Shown here piece after piece: positions 7,881 through 17,274 of a stretch of 64,000 bases of DNA. The DNA is taken from NCBI GenBank assembly GCA_002373675.1, contig DFLF01000005.1, positions 1 to 64,000 of the forward strand, given 5' to 3'. The DNA is from Pseudobutyrivibrio sp. UBA3626. GTDB lineage: Bacteria; Bacillota; Clostridia; Lachnospirales; Lachnospiraceae. Under the pieces are notes generated by a model. The model was not told the DNA's origin. It made no database searches and was given only the letters and a program-made list of their open reading frames with translations. Each line of letters starts with the position of its first letter. Position 1 is the first letter of the stretch. A program made the translations under genes and the position numbers.

Positions 7881-8330
7881 TTATTTGTCCTCCCCTTTCT
7901 TAATTATTTCATATATAGGGAAGCGAACCTCTACATCATCTTCTACAATAATCTGTCCTCCTATGAGTGTATCAGTATTGATAACGATAGGCGCTTTAAG
8001 ATTAATTGTCATATCTTCGATATTACTTGGCACCTTAACAGTAACAAGTACATATGTGTTCTCCGGTGTCAATTCTCCAAGTGGCTTAAGGAGCTCATCC
8101 TCTATAGTAGGATTGTAATCCTCAACTACATTATTAGGCACCATAACCGGCATTGCAAATGCTGTCTCGTCTAATGACTGAAGCCACATAATATTCTTAG
8201 AATCCTTCTCAGAATCATATACCAATGTAAATAATCTCATGTCTGGGAATCCAATAATACCCTTGTCAATCGTAATTATCTTATCATCTTGTACATCGAT
8301 TTCGCCAAACAGTCTTGTGTTAACTACCAT
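7881..8330 (-). CDS. fliW: Flagellar assembly factor FliW
   Basis: FliW binds CsrA and flagellin alternately: when cytosolic flagellin falls, FliW is freed, sequesters CsrA and flagellin translation resumes. The 149-residue product is of normal length and has the typical GIIGFPDMRLFTLV strand and the conserved MVPNNVVEDYNPTI and EDDVEVRFPIYE-type segments. It directly precedes csrA (one-base gap) and follows flgL, so it is the penultimate gene of the flgM operon. ATG 8330 has an AAGGAAGG site. Confidence 0.96.
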   Translation of the reverse strand: MVVNTRLFGEIDVQDDKIITIDKGIIGFPDMRLFTLVYDSEKDSKNIMWLQSLDETAFAMPVMVPNNVVEDYNPTIEDELLKPLGELTPENTYVLVTVKVPSNIEDMTINLKAPIVINTDTLIGGQIIVEDDVEVRFPIYEIIKKGEDK

Positions 8331-8398
8331 TTCAAAAACCTTCCTTAAAATATTATACTAATATGTTACCTTTTCCTATCCATAGTTGCAACTAATTT

Positions 8399-10036
8399 TT
8401 AGATGTAATTTAGCAAACTTACCTGTCCCAGCTTACTTGCAGCTGTAAGCGATGCCTGATATGCTGTGTAAGCCGAAGTGTACTCAAGGATAATCTGAGA
8501 CAAATCAATATCTTCATTATCTGATTGAAGCTTGCTGACTGTTGATTGCTGATTGCCAACTCTATCTTCCGTAATAGATAATTGATCTGATTTACATCCA
8601 ACCTTAGTTAATGCCAGACTGATATCGGAAAGGTAGTTATCAGAACGTCCAATATTAGAGCTAAACAGCTTCTGAACATTGTCGTCCGCATAATCTGCTT
8701 CCTTTTGCGCTGCCTCAAGCCATTCGTTTAGCTTCTCCTGATATTGATCAGTTGCATACTGATTCTCTTTCATCATGCTCTTAATCTTATCTATCTTATC
8801 ATGAGCATTTATTGCAGCACTTACTGCGTTAATCATATCATTAACATCTTGTATTACATCGCTGTCGAATACATCAATTGCTTCAATATTAACTGCAAGA
8901 TTCTGGTTAGTTGCCACATTATATTCTATATCGTATCTTATAAGTTCATCAGTTATTAGAATATCTCCCCCTGGAGTCTCTATTTCCTCATACCTTTTGT
9001 AGTGAACTTCATCTAATGGGTTAGTCTTATCAGTACAGTTATAATAGAATTCAGGTCTTAATTCTCCCGATGTAAATCCCGTCTTATCATAGTCTAATTC
9101 AACATTTATATTATTTTGTTTCATAGTTGATGCTATTTGATTTCCAAATATCATCTCACCAGTATTCTTAATAATTACAATATCATTATCTCCAACTGTC
9201 TTCTTTCCCATCTTGGTAGCCCATACTTCTTCACTATCAAATTGATATACTGTTGTATTGCTAGAAAGATCCGGACCATCTATATTTGATTCCTGATATT
9301 GTCCAACAAAATTACCATCCGCATCATATACATCACTTGTTGGTCCATCTATTCCAAAAGTAGAAGTGCCACCATTATTGCGATATACAATACTTGTTGC
9401 TTTATCAATAGAATTATAAGGGAGTCTAATTGTATTATAGCTTGTCTCTTCAATATCTGATATGGGACTTGTAAGAACTTCTGTCTGAGTACTAGGTACT
9501 TTAACATCTCCATTGTAGAACCTTTTTTCTCTCATATCATCTTTAGTGCTAAATACTTCTCGTATACTATATGATGTATTCATCTCATCTTCTGAAAATG
9601 TCAATGTAGAATTGGTTCTAAATCCAGTAAACACAGTTCTTCCCGCATAATCAGCATTTCCCTCAGAATACATCTGCTTCTGCAATGCCTGAAGCTGACT
9701 AAGAATAGTATTCCTGTCATCTGCTGTCAGTGTTCCTGTACTTCCATTTACACATTGTGTACGCATATCTGTTATGAGAGATTTCATATTAAGAATTGCT
9801 GTCTCAGTAACATCGAGCCATGATGCAGCATCTGGAATATTTTTACTTGCGTACTGATCTAATTTATTAAAAGTTGTTCCAAGGCGAAGAGCACGAATAG
9901 CAATTACAGGGTCTTCTGAAGGACGAGAAATCTTCTTATTGGTTGTCATCTGATTATTCTTATCATTAACATTTACTTTCGTCGCATTAACATTATTAGT
10001 TGACGACTTCATTATCATGTTATTAGTAACTCTCAT
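8399..10036 (-). CDS. flgL: Hook-filament junction protein FlgL (HAP3)
   Basis: FlgL forms the second ring of the junction between hook and filament. The 545-residue protein starts MRVTNNMIMKSSTNNVNATK and has the flagellin-like D0/D1 ends: an N-terminal coiled coil with RPSEDPVIAIRALRL (about 38-52) and a C-terminal helix ending LILEYTSAYTAYQASL, LLNYI. A central variable region (about 150-420) is longer than in E. coli FlgL (317 residues). Its ribosome binding site is GGAGG. It lies 20 bases after flgK. Confidence 0.93.
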   Translation of the reverse strand: MRVTNNMIMKSSTNNVNATKVNVNDKNNQMTTNKKISRPSEDPVIAIRALRLGTTFNKLDQYASKNIPDAASWLDVTETAILNMKSLITDMRTQCVNGSTGTLTADDRNTILSQLQALQKQMYSEGNADYAGRTVFTGFRTNSTLTFSEDEMNTSYSIREVFSTKDDMREKRFYNGDVKVPSTQTEVLTSPISDIEETSYNTIRLPYNSIDKATSIVYRNNGGTSTFGIDGPTSDVYDADGNFVGQYQESNIDGPDLSSNTTVYQFDSEEVWATKMGKKTVGDNDIVIIKNTGEMIFGNQIASTMKQNNINVELDYDKTGFTSGELRPEFYYNCTDKTNPLDEVHYKRYEEIETPGGDILITDELIRYDIEYNVATNQNLAVNIEAIDVFDSDVIQDVNDMINAVSAAINAHDKIDKIKSMMKENQYATDQYQEKLNEWLEAAQKEADYADDNVQKLFSSNIGRSDNYLSDISLALTKVGCKSDQLSITEDRVGNQQSTVSKLQSDNEDIDLSQIILEYTSAYTAYQASLTAASKLGQVSLLNYI

Positions 10037-10056
10037 AATACCCTCCTTATGACATA

Positions 10057-11880
10057 TTATACTCCAGTATTAAGTATTAACTGATCATACATAGCTGTAA
10101 GTGTTGATATACATTTTGCAGCTAATTGATAAGCATTCTGGAATTTGATTAAGTCCATTGCTTCATCATCTTCGTCTACACCTGATATTGACATACGTTG
10201 CTGTTCAATAACATTCTTAACATTAGTATAACTTGATGTGAATACTTTACTTTCCTGAGTATCAACTGTAATATCAGCATATATACATTGTAGAAATGCT
10301 GATCCCGAACCACCTCTAAAGAACTTCGTTTTATTCTCTAATTCAGCTAGTGGATCTATTAAGTCATTTGCCGATTCACCTCTTGTAAAATCCGTTGTCG
10401 TTGCAAACAGATTAGGATCATCTTGCGTTGCTTTATTAACTCTTGCATTAAGAGCTGTCATTCTGTAATAAGTATTAGATTGACTGCTAAATGTTGTTGA
10501 TTCAATAGAATCTGAACAATCCATTTCTTTTGCAGCAAAAGAATCATAGGCTGCAAAGAAAGCATTCATCTTATTACCATAACCATCTACACCTGTTTTC
10601 TCAATATTATTAAACTCCTTTGTAAATGAACGAAGAAATTCATTCATCTGTTCCATATAATATGGAATACCTTTGAAGTCTACAGTCTTACCAACAATCA
10701 GGCTCTTTCCTCCAAGAGATGTTCTTTCTTCTGCTGTAAGAGGTCTCTCTAATACAAATGTATATGATGTAATCTTACCATTTGCATCTGTCTCTACTGA
10801 GAAATCAGAATAATTATAATATGTACTATTGACAAGAACCGTTCCTTCATTAGGAAGACTCATCTTCTCTATTTCCGTAATTGTAGGATTCATAATCTTA
10901 AGTGTGTTAGAACCGGTAGCTACTACTTTACCCTTAAGATTCTCTGCATCATTACCATCACGTACATCAAACATGGCTCTCATCTCACCATCAAGTGCAA
11001 CACTATTAAAATCAACGATTGCTCCTGAGAAGTCCCATTTTACATCATATAGTCCTTGTATATCAGATTGATTGGCTTTCTTATCCCTTGATACAACACT
11101 TAAAGTATTGTATTCATAATTGTCTACCAATAAATTACCGTTAAATCGAAGTTCAAATCTTGTTGCACCTGTCTTCTGATCCTCATAATTAGAATTAGTA
11201 ACTTCGACTTCACTAGCTTCAATTGGAATTAACTTGGATACTTCATCAACAAGTCTAGCACGCTCATCTCGAAGTTCATTTGCCATTCCTCCTTCCATCT
11301 CAATAATGTTAATCTGCTTATTGAGAAGCGCAATCTTCTGCGAAACTGAATTAATGGAATCAACACTAGTCTTAATCTCATCGTTAATAGAACTTTGAAG
11401 ATCCTGCATAGATATTGCAGTACTATTAAAGTAATCCATCAACTCCTGAGCACCACTGATAAATTGATTTCTTACAGATGCATCTCCTGCATTCTTTTTT
11501 ACACTATCAAGTGCATTGAACATTTTGGTATAAAGGGTTGTAAACCCAGACATCTTGGTATCATCGGTATAATAATTCTCTATCTGATTCATGTAATATA
11601 ATTTCTTCTCATGCATTCCCAGTTTAGAATTATTATTCCAGTATTTCTCATCATAATATAAATCTCTTACCTGAGTAACCTTAGTGACCTGAACACCAGT
11701 ACCGATGCTTCCATAACTTGTAAAACATCTCTGTGCTGCAGCCGCCACACGTCCAACTTCCTGACGAGAATATCCATCTGTATTAACATTAGATATATTA
11801 TTTGCTGTTGTATTAATTGATGCTTGTGCAGCATTAAGACCTGTCGCTGCAACATGTAATCCGAAAAATGATGAAGGCAT
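10057..11880 (-). CDS. flgK: Hook-associated protein FlgK (HAP1), copy 2 of the pair
   Basis: FlgK forms the first junction ring on the hook. The product begins MPSSFFGLHVAATGLNAAQA, matching the family start; I prefer ATG 11880, with AGGTGA five bases upstream, over a GTG nine bases earlier, giving 607 residues. The flg_bb_rod-type N-terminal motif NNISNVNTDGYSRQEV (about 28-43) and the C-terminal EAMDLIKFQNAYQLAAKCI helix are intact. It lies 30-40 bases after a second FlgK-like gene (11919-13637) and before flgL. Confidence 0.92.
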   Translation of the reverse strand: MPSSFFGLHVAATGLNAAQASINTTANNISNVNTDGYSRQEVGRVAAAAQRCFTSYGSIGTGVQVTKVTQVRDLYYDEKYWNNNSKLGMHEKKLYYMNQIENYYTDDTKMSGFTTLYTKMFNALDSVKKNAGDASVRNQFISGAQELMDYFNSTAISMQDLQSSINDEIKTSVDSINSVSQKIALLNKQINIIEMEGGMANELRDERARLVDEVSKLIPIEASEVEVTNSNYEDQKTGATRFELRFNGNLLVDNYEYNTLSVVSRDKKANQSDIQGLYDVKWDFSGAIVDFNSVALDGEMRAMFDVRDGNDAENLKGKVVATGSNTLKIMNPTITEIEKMSLPNEGTVLVNSTYYNYSDFSVETDANGKITSYTFVLERPLTAEERTSLGGKSLIVGKTVDFKGIPYYMEQMNEFLRSFTKEFNNIEKTGVDGYGNKMNAFFAAYDSFAAKEMDCSDSIESTTFSSQSNTYYRMTALNARVNKATQDDPNLFATTTDFTRGESANDLIDPLAELENKTKFFRGGSGSAFLQCIYADITVDTQESKVFTSSYTNVKNVIEQQRMSISGVDEDDEAMDLIKFQNAYQLAAKCISTLTAMYDQLILNTGV

Positions 11881-11918
11881 ATCTTTCACCTACTTTCTAT
11901 TGTCTAATACATATATCG

Positions 11919-13637
11919 TCATCTCATTGCTGTTAATAAGTGCTCAATCATTTCTGATAAAACATTTATATATCTTGAGCTTGCATTGTAAGCCTGCTGA
12001 TACTTAATCATATTGGTTAATTCTTCATCTGAAGAAACTCCAATTACTGCCTGTCTATTGTTATCAATCGTTGAACTGGTATTCTGCAAACTTTGAGATG
12101 TTGTTCTATATATTGAACCAACATTTGCAACCTCTCCTATATATTTTGTATAGAAACCAGTGAATGTACAAGGTGTACTGTCGCTTGGATTAAGTGTATA
12201 TGATAAATCTTCCCAGATTGCAATCATCTTATCACCTAATGTATAATCTACAGCATTATTCTGTGTCAAATGTGATAGTAACGTTCTATTCTCTACAAGA
12301 TCCTGATTAATCTCTAAAGAACGAGTTGTATATACTTTAGAAGAGTCTGATGTGTCTTCTTCATTATATAGATACATCTTACTTCCATCACCAAGAGTCA
12401 CTTCTTTATAACGTTCACATCCCCTTCTTATGAATAGCTCTCTTGGAGGAATCTGACCGTCAGAACCCACCGCACAATTCTCTGTGTCTGCAATTTTCAT
12501 TCCAGCTTTGATTGTTACCGGGTTTCCTTTGTCATCTACACCAGTTACATCAGCACCTTCATATGTCTTAAGTGGGCTTAGGATATCATTTACTGCTGTA
12601 ATAATCTTATGTGTAAGAGAATCAAGCTCTGCCTCAGAATTCATCATAACTGAATTAGCAAGACCATTCTCATAATCCTTCTGACTTAAGTTGTCTATAT
12701 CGTACCATGTTCCCCTCTTATCCCCTCTGGCAAGAAGAAGTGCCTTAACCTCTCCTTTATCAGTATTATGGGCAGCACTGATATTATCAAGATTATATAC
12801 CGGATAAATATCGTCTCTGGTCGTATCTGATAAATGAGGCCAATATGGTGTAACGAAGCCTGTAACTGTATCTGTATGAAGGCCTATTGGATAAATGTTG
12901 AAATCATCAATAAAGTCCTTCTCCTCAAGCTTAATATGATATACACCTTCAATTGTCTCAGTGCATGTTATATTAGCAAGTTTAGATAATTCATCTACTG
13001 CCCAGTCTCTTTGGTCACGAAGATCCATAGCAGTCTCAGTCTTACCTGCTTCGATTCTTTCTATTTTCAAATTCAAATCGTGGATTTGTTTTGCTAAGTC
13101 ATTAATACGAGTAACATCATCCTTAATCTTAGTATTGATTGTTGATTGATAGTTCGATAGTCCCTTATAAAGATTCTGTTCTCTTGTCAGGAATAACGAC
13201 GCTTTCTGAACAACCAGGTTCTGATTAACAGTATCGGATGGATCCTTGGAAAACTCCTGGAAAGAAACATACAAATCATGCAAAGCTTCACTAAAAGCTT
13301 CACCGCTTGCTTCTTGCAAAAAAGCTTCCACTTCTGTTACTGCATCATAACTAGCGGCATAGAATCCGTATCTGGAATTCTCAGAACGAAATGCCTTATC
13401 TAGAAACATATCCCTTGTGTGAATAACATCAGCAATTTTGACACCAGAACCTTTGTACTGATTAGAAACTGCTGCAGATTGGAAAAAGGAATATGTGTCA
13501 TCCGTAAACAAGACCTGCTCACGGACATATCCATCTGTATCAATATTAACTAAGTTATTAGCTGTAATGTCAAGCGCTGTCTGGGACGTACGTAGTCCAG
13601 CTGCACCAACATATAAACTACCAAACCCATTAGCCAT
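11919..13637 (-). CDS. flgK: FlgK-like hook-associated protein, copy 1 of the pair
   Basis: A second complete HAP1 homologue of 572 residues. The N-terminus MANGFGSLYVGAAGLRTSQT and TANNLVNIDTDGYVREQV (about 26-43), and the C-terminal MIKYQQAYNASSRYINVLSE helix, define the family. It differs clearly in sequence from the neighbour at 10057-11880, so this is an old paralogue and not a recent copy. Both ends needed for ring assembly are present, so it could form an extra or alternative junction ring. A GGAG site precedes the ATG. It follows flgN by about 50 bases. Confidence 0.88.
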   Translation of the reverse strand: MANGFGSLYVGAAGLRTSQTALDITANNLVNIDTDGYVREQVLFTDDTYSFFQSAAVSNQYKGSGVKIADVIHTRDMFLDKAFRSENSRYGFYAASYDAVTEVEAFLQEASGEAFSEALHDLYVSFQEFSKDPSDTVNQNLVVQKASLFLTREQNLYKGLSNYQSTINTKIKDDVTRINDLAKQIHDLNLKIERIEAGKTETAMDLRDQRDWAVDELSKLANITCTETIEGVYHIKLEEKDFIDDFNIYPIGLHTDTVTGFVTPYWPHLSDTTRDDIYPVYNLDNISAAHNTDKGEVKALLLARGDKRGTWYDIDNLSQKDYENGLANSVMMNSEAELDSLTHKIITAVNDILSPLKTYEGADVTGVDDKGNPVTIKAGMKIADTENCAVGSDGQIPPRELFIRRGCERYKEVTLGDGSKMYLYNEEDTSDSSKVYTTRSLEINQDLVENRTLLSHLTQNNAVDYTLGDKMIAIWEDLSYTLNPSDSTPCTFTGFYTKYIGEVANVGSIYRTTSQSLQNTSSTIDNNRQAVIGVSSDEELTNMIKYQQAYNASSRYINVLSEMIEHLLTAMR

Positions 13638-13686
13638 AATTAATCTCCTTCAAAAGTAATTACAGCTTCGGTTTTACCGACACAAT

Positions 13687-14199
13687 TTACTGCTTTGTGT
13701 CAAAGCCACTGTTGCCCAAAATCTCCCCTGTGTTATAAGCATTCTTATCATAGTTTGCTGTCTCCGGGGCCTGCTTTAGGCTTTTTAATAAAGTTAAATC
13801 AAACTCAACCATCTCCATCGCATGACGAAGAAGAATTTCGTTTTGTTGATTGGCAACCTGCATTGTACTTGCGCAAGAAACAAGCTCATCCTTTGCCTGT
13901 ATTAACTTCGCTTGCTCTCCTGGTTGACGTTCTAACATCTCTATCATCTTGGATATAGTAATGTCTTCGTCATCCTTTCCTAGCACAACAGCCATATCTT
14001 TGAGGATGTTGACTCGCTTATTCTCCAAATTCTTAAGGTCAGAAGTGACTTCCTGCTCCTTAGAAGAAATAGAATCAAGAGCATCTACATTCCCTTGTAT
14101 AATGCTAACTCGCTTCTCTTCTGAAAGCTCTGTAAGATTAATATAACCTTGTTTCTCCTGTCTTAGTACACCTAAGAGTTCGTCCATTAAACTCGCCAA
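13687..14199 (-). CDS. flgN: FlgN-family chaperone for hook-associated proteins
   Basis: FlgN binds FlgK and FlgL and brings them to the export apparatus. The 170-residue, helix-rich protein shows the family pattern LMDELLGVLRQEKQGYINLTE and the heptad region to about residue 140. The reading frame opens at TTG 14199, preceded by GAGG at eight bases; an ATG at 14187 has a weaker site and is the alternative start. It sits between flgM and flgK, the standard gene order in Clostridia and Bacilli. Confidence 0.88.
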   Translation of the reverse strand: MASLMDELLGVLRQEKQGYINLTELSEEKRVSIIQGNVDALDSISSKEQEVTSDLKNLENKRVNILKDMAVVLGKDDEDITISKMIEMLERQPGEQAKLIQAKDELVSCASTMQVANQQNEILLRHAMEMVEFDLTLLKSLKQAPETANYDKNAYNTGEILGNSGFDTKQ

Positions 14200-14213
14200 T
14201 TATTCATCCTCAC

Positions 14214-14495
14214 TTATAGCTTGTTATTGTAGGCGTTAAGTAATACGCTTGCAAAATCCTCGGTATCAACATTATAATTTCCTGAGTTAATCTTTGACTT
14301 TACTTCAGCAACTTTATCTTCCCTGATATCCGAAGCTTCTGCGACTGCCTGTTTTGCAATTTGGAAATCACGACCTGCAGATGAGATATGAACCTGATCT
14401 CTACCCATAGATGCAATTCCGTTAGTCTTATTAGTTTTCGTAGGCTTAGATGTATTGTATAACTGAGCCACTTGACTTAAAGTATCTACACGCAT
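14214..14495 (-). CDS. flgM: Anti-sigma-28 factor FlgM
   Basis: FlgM holds sigma-28 inactive until the hook is complete and FlgM is exported. The 93-residue product is of normal size, with a disordered N-terminal half (VAQLYNTSKPTKTNKTNGIA) and the C-terminal sigma-binding helices including DIREDKVAEVKSKINSGNY, followed by a NVDTEDFASVLLNAY-type ending. It is first in the operon flgM-flgN-flgK-flgK-flgL-fliW-csrA behind a sigma-28-like promoter, so it should control its own synthesis. Confidence 0.94.
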   Translation of the reverse strand: MRVDTLSQVAQLYNTSKPTKTNKTNGIASMGRDQVHISSAGRDFQIAKQAVAEASDIREDKVAEVKSKINSGNYNVDTEDFASVLLNAYNNKL

Positions 14496-14594
14496 AACGG
14501 CACTCTCCTTTCCTCCTTGAAATAAAGTATTTTAGCGCTTTTTTGAAACATTTACATGCAATTTCATAAAGCATTAGAATACTTTTCAATAACT

Positions 14595-14622
14595 GTATCG
14601 GACACTCAGGCAAAAAACTTAA
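14595..14622 (-). promoter_or_regulatory. Sigma-28 promoter of the flgM operon
   Basis: Minus strand TTAA (14619-14622), 16-base spacer, TCCGATAC (14595-14602). The -10 is identical to that of the flaG promoter; the -35 has one change from TAAA. It lies about 100 bases upstream of flgM and 30 bases from the inverted repeat IR2a. Confidence 0.72.
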
Positions 14623-14654
14623 ACATTTTTTTAATAATTTTTTATTTTTTGTGA

Positions 14655-14913
14655 ACGGTTAGCCCACTGGACATTATCAACCGACGTTGTATCTATAACT
14701 GATACTTCTTCGCTAATAATATGTAAGCAATTGATATATAGATTTTATAATCCATATGGCGGGAACCGGTCTTCGACAGTCGTCCTGACCACTCAGACCT
14801 ATTTTCGGCATCCATGCCGAAAATTTCCCTCACTGAATCAATTACTAACATATTCTAAGCTCGAAGTAATGTTATAATTACAACATCAGTTGATAATGTG
14901 TTGGGCTAACCGC
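14655..14913. repeat. Structured inverted repeat IR2a with branched core
   Basis: The arms CGGTTAGCCCA (14656-14666) and TGGGCTAACCG (14902-14912) pair, and pairing continues inward through CATTATCAAC, TATAAC and ATATGT blocks. The core reads GGGAACCGGT (14761-14770), a GGTCT/AGACC stem (14768-14772 with 14795-14799), a 9-bp hairpin with loop ATCCAT (14801-14824) and closing TTCCC (14825-14829). This predicts a three-way junction on a long stem. TTCTTCGC is at 14706-14713. No ORF is evident. Confidence 0.8.
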
Positions 14914-15200
14914 AAAAACTATAAAATTTTGCTGTGGTTGTAATAGTGTGTCCTTTTACGATTTAATTCAAGCTATACTATATGTTAGTTATTGATTAAT
15001 AGAGGGGAATTCGTGCCAAGGATGGCACGAATAGGTGCGAGCCGACTGGATGGAGGGTCGAGCACCGGTTCCCGTCAAATTATTAATTAATTCTCACATC
15101 AATAACTTACATATAGTAAGCGAAGAATTATTAGTATAAGGATACATTATTACAACCACAGCAAAGATTATAACTGTATGGCATTAGCCCAACACATATT
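14892..15200. repeat. Structured inverted repeat IR2b, opposite orientation to IR2a
   Basis: GCTGTGGTTGTAATA (14931-14945) pairs with 15148-15162; outside it, 14892-14930 pairs imperfectly with 15163-15200 through GTTGGGCTAA and TTAGCCCAAC. Read on the minus strand the core repeats that of IR2a: GGGAACCGG (15065-15073), GGTGC/GCACC stem (15062-15066 with 15034-15038), ACCTAT, a 9-bp hairpin with loop ATCCTT (15009-15032) and TTCCCC. Stem sequences differ from IR2a but remain paired. Its left arm shares bases with the IR2a right arm, so the two folds exclude each other in part. It ends about 10 bases from the permease stop. Confidence 0.8.
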
Positions 15201-15210
15201 CAAAAACCAA

Positions 15211-16521
15211 TTATTCATAACGCAAGGCGTCAATTGGATTCATCTTGGCCGCTTTGTTGGCTGGGAAGTAGCCAAACCCCAGTCCTATTGCCATAGAGAA
15301 GAGAAGCGAGAATACCACCCCACCTACAGAAGGAGATGCTGGATATCCAAGAAGTCCTGATAAGAAGCTTCCTCCTAACAGCCCAAGGATAAGTCCTATA
15401 ATTCCCCCTATCAGACAAATTACCATTGCTTCAATTAAGAACTGTATTCTAATAGAAGAATTTCTTGCACCTAGTGCTTTTCTCGTACCAATCTCTCGAG
15501 TTCTCTCTGTAACAGATACCAGCATAATATTCATAACGCCTATTCCACCAACAAGAAGTGCTATTCCTGCTATAATAGATACCGCAAGTGTAAGAGTATC
15601 CATAAGAGATGTAAGTGAATCTAACATTCCCTCGAATGTAACAGCTGTCACTTCATAATTGGCATTTCCAGAATAAAGAGGCTTGAAGTAATTAGTTATC
15701 TCCTTTGCCAATTGTTCTGTATCTGCTCCAAGATTCGTACTTACCCTGAAGTTACTGTATTGATCCTTACTATTAGTAAGTTGCATTCCGGATTTTAATG
15801 GAATATAAATTCTTGCCCCTGGCATCAACATACTAATCATGGACGTCATAGATGACATTCCAGGATTCTCCTCAGCCTCGTATACGCCTACTATTGTAAA
15901 TGTGGTAGGCTTCGCATCTTCTATATCAAATTCCACTTCTTTACCAAGTGCATTTTCGGGCTTTCCATCAAATAGTTTCTCAACCATCTTGTCATCTACA
16001 AGACACACATTTCTTGTATTGCCAAAGTCATTTGCAGAGAACATACTTCCTTCTTTGATCTTTACAGCATTAGTTAGAAAATGTCCTGCTGATACTGCCG
16101 TAACAGATATATCTGTATCTTTAGAGGCATATGAGGCTTCGCCTTTTCCTACCTGTTTTGTAACATTAATTGCATATATCTGATCCTTGAACTTGTCGCT
16201 TAAGTCTCTAATCATATCACCTGTAATATAATCAGAGTCTGTCATATCTTTTCTACTTACTTCTGATTCAGGATATTTTACTCCATCAATTATGGACTCC
16301 GTACCATCCTTATCCGTTCTCTCGTTAACAGTAACAAATATATCCTTAGACCCCATTGACTGCATATTATTCTCAACAGTCAGAGTCAGAGAATTACCCA
16401 CTGTTAGAATAGATATTACAGAGCCTATTCCAATAATAATACCAAGCATAGTTAGAAAAGCTCTCATCTTGTTAGACATTATACTATTAAGGGCAAGTAA
16501 AATATTCTCAGCAATTAACAT
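15211..16521 (-). CDS. MacB-like ABC transporter permease
   Basis: The 436-residue protein has the MacB/FtsX plan: one membrane segment near the N-terminus (about 18-42, AFLTMLGIIIGIGSVISIL), a large extracytoplasmic MacB_PCD domain (about 45-300), and three C-terminal membrane segments (about 310-425) with the GGIGVMNIMLVSVTERTREIGTRKALGAR signature region (split in the text for length). It should export a peptide, lipid or drug together with the ATPase and adaptor encoded just upstream. Such tripartite sets in Gram-positives are commonly linked to antimicrobial resistance or peptide export; the substrate cannot be read here. Confidence 0.9.
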   Translation of the reverse strand: MLIAENILLALNSIMSNKMRAFLTMLGIIIGIGSVISILTVGNSLTLTVENNMQSMGSKDIFVTVNERTDKDGTESIIDGVKYPESEVSRKDMTDSDYITGDMIRDLSDKFKDQIYAINVTKQVGKGEASYASKDTDISVTAVSAGHFLTNAVKIKEGSMFSANDFGNTRNVCLVDDKMVEKLFDGKPENALGKEVEFDIEDAKPTTFTIVGVYEAEENPGMSSMTSMISMLMPGARIYIPLKSGMQLTNSKDQYSNFRVSTNLGADTEQLAKEITNYFKPLYSGNANYEVTAVTFEGMLDSLTSLMDTLTLAVSIIAGIALLVGGIGVMNIMLVSVTERTREIGTRKALGARNSSIRIQFLIEAMVICLIGGIIGLILGLLGGSFLSGLLGYPASPSVGGVVFSLLFSMAIGLGFGYFPANKAAKMNPIDALRYE

Positions 16522-16557
16522 ACAAATCCCTCTATATATCCTTAACCAATAACTAAT

Positions 16558-17259
16558 CTATTCTCTTACTCTTCGTATCTCTTCATTAACAATATCTCCA
16601 TCTTTTAGAGATAGTATTCTATCTGTCTCATTAGCAAGTTCTTCTGAGTGGGTAATAAGGACAATTGTCTTACCTTGCTCTTCATTAAGCTTATGAAACA
16701 AATCCATAACAAGACGACCTGTCTTAGAATCTAGAGCTCCCGTCGGTTCATCTGCAAGAATTATTGCAGGATCATTTGCCATAGCCCTGGCAATTGCCAC
16801 TCTTTGCTTCTGACCTCCTGATAATTCCTCCGGTAAATGTTTCGCTCTATCAGACATTTCCACAAGTTCCATTAATTCAGCTGCTCTATCTCTTCTATCG
16901 GACTTTGACATTCCTGCATAAAGCATGGGAAGCTCTACATTCTTAATTGCATTTGTCTTGGCTATTAGATTATAAGTCTGAAATACGAAGCCTATCTTAC
17001 GATTTCTAATGTCAGATAATTCGTCATCCCTGGCTTCTTCTACATCTATTCCGTCAAGATAATAATTACCGCTTGTTGGTCTATCAAGAACACCTATCAG
17101 ATTCATAAGCGTAGATTTGCCTGATCCAGAGGGACCTACGATTGATACAAACTCCCCCTCACTTACAGACATATTAATACCATGAAGAATCTCTAACTCA
17201 TTAGGCATTCCTATGTAAAAACTCTTAACTATATTTTCAAGCCTAATTATCTCCTTCAT
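16558..17259 (-). CDS. ABC transporter ATPase, LolD/MacB type
   Basis: The 233-residue ATPase has all nucleotide-binding motifs: Walker A GPSGSGKST (about 42-50), Q-loop FQTYNL, signature LSGGQKQRVAIARA (about 144-157), Walker B IILADEPTGALDS and the switch His in TIVLITHSEEL. It energises the permease encoded 36 bases downstream and follows the adaptor gene by 15 bases. GALDSKTG after Walker B is typical of the MacB/LolD class. Confidence 0.94.
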   Translation of the reverse strand: MKEIIRLENIVKSFYIGMPNELEILHGINMSVSEGEFVSIVGPSGSGKSTLMNLIGVLDRPTSGNYYLDGIDVEEARDDELSDIRNRKIGFVFQTYNLIAKTNAIKNVELPMLYAGMSKSDRRDRAAELMELVEMSDRAKHLPEELSGGQKQRVAIARAMANDPAIILADEPTGALDSKTGRLVMDLFHKLNEEQGKTIVLITHSEELANETDRILSLKDGDIVNEEIRRVRE

Positions 17260-17274
17260 AATCTATACCACTCT

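Noticed and set aside
14655..15200. Transposon or group II intron
   Set aside because: No transposase or reverse transcriptase frame exists within or beside the element, and there is no domain V-like hairpin that I could place.
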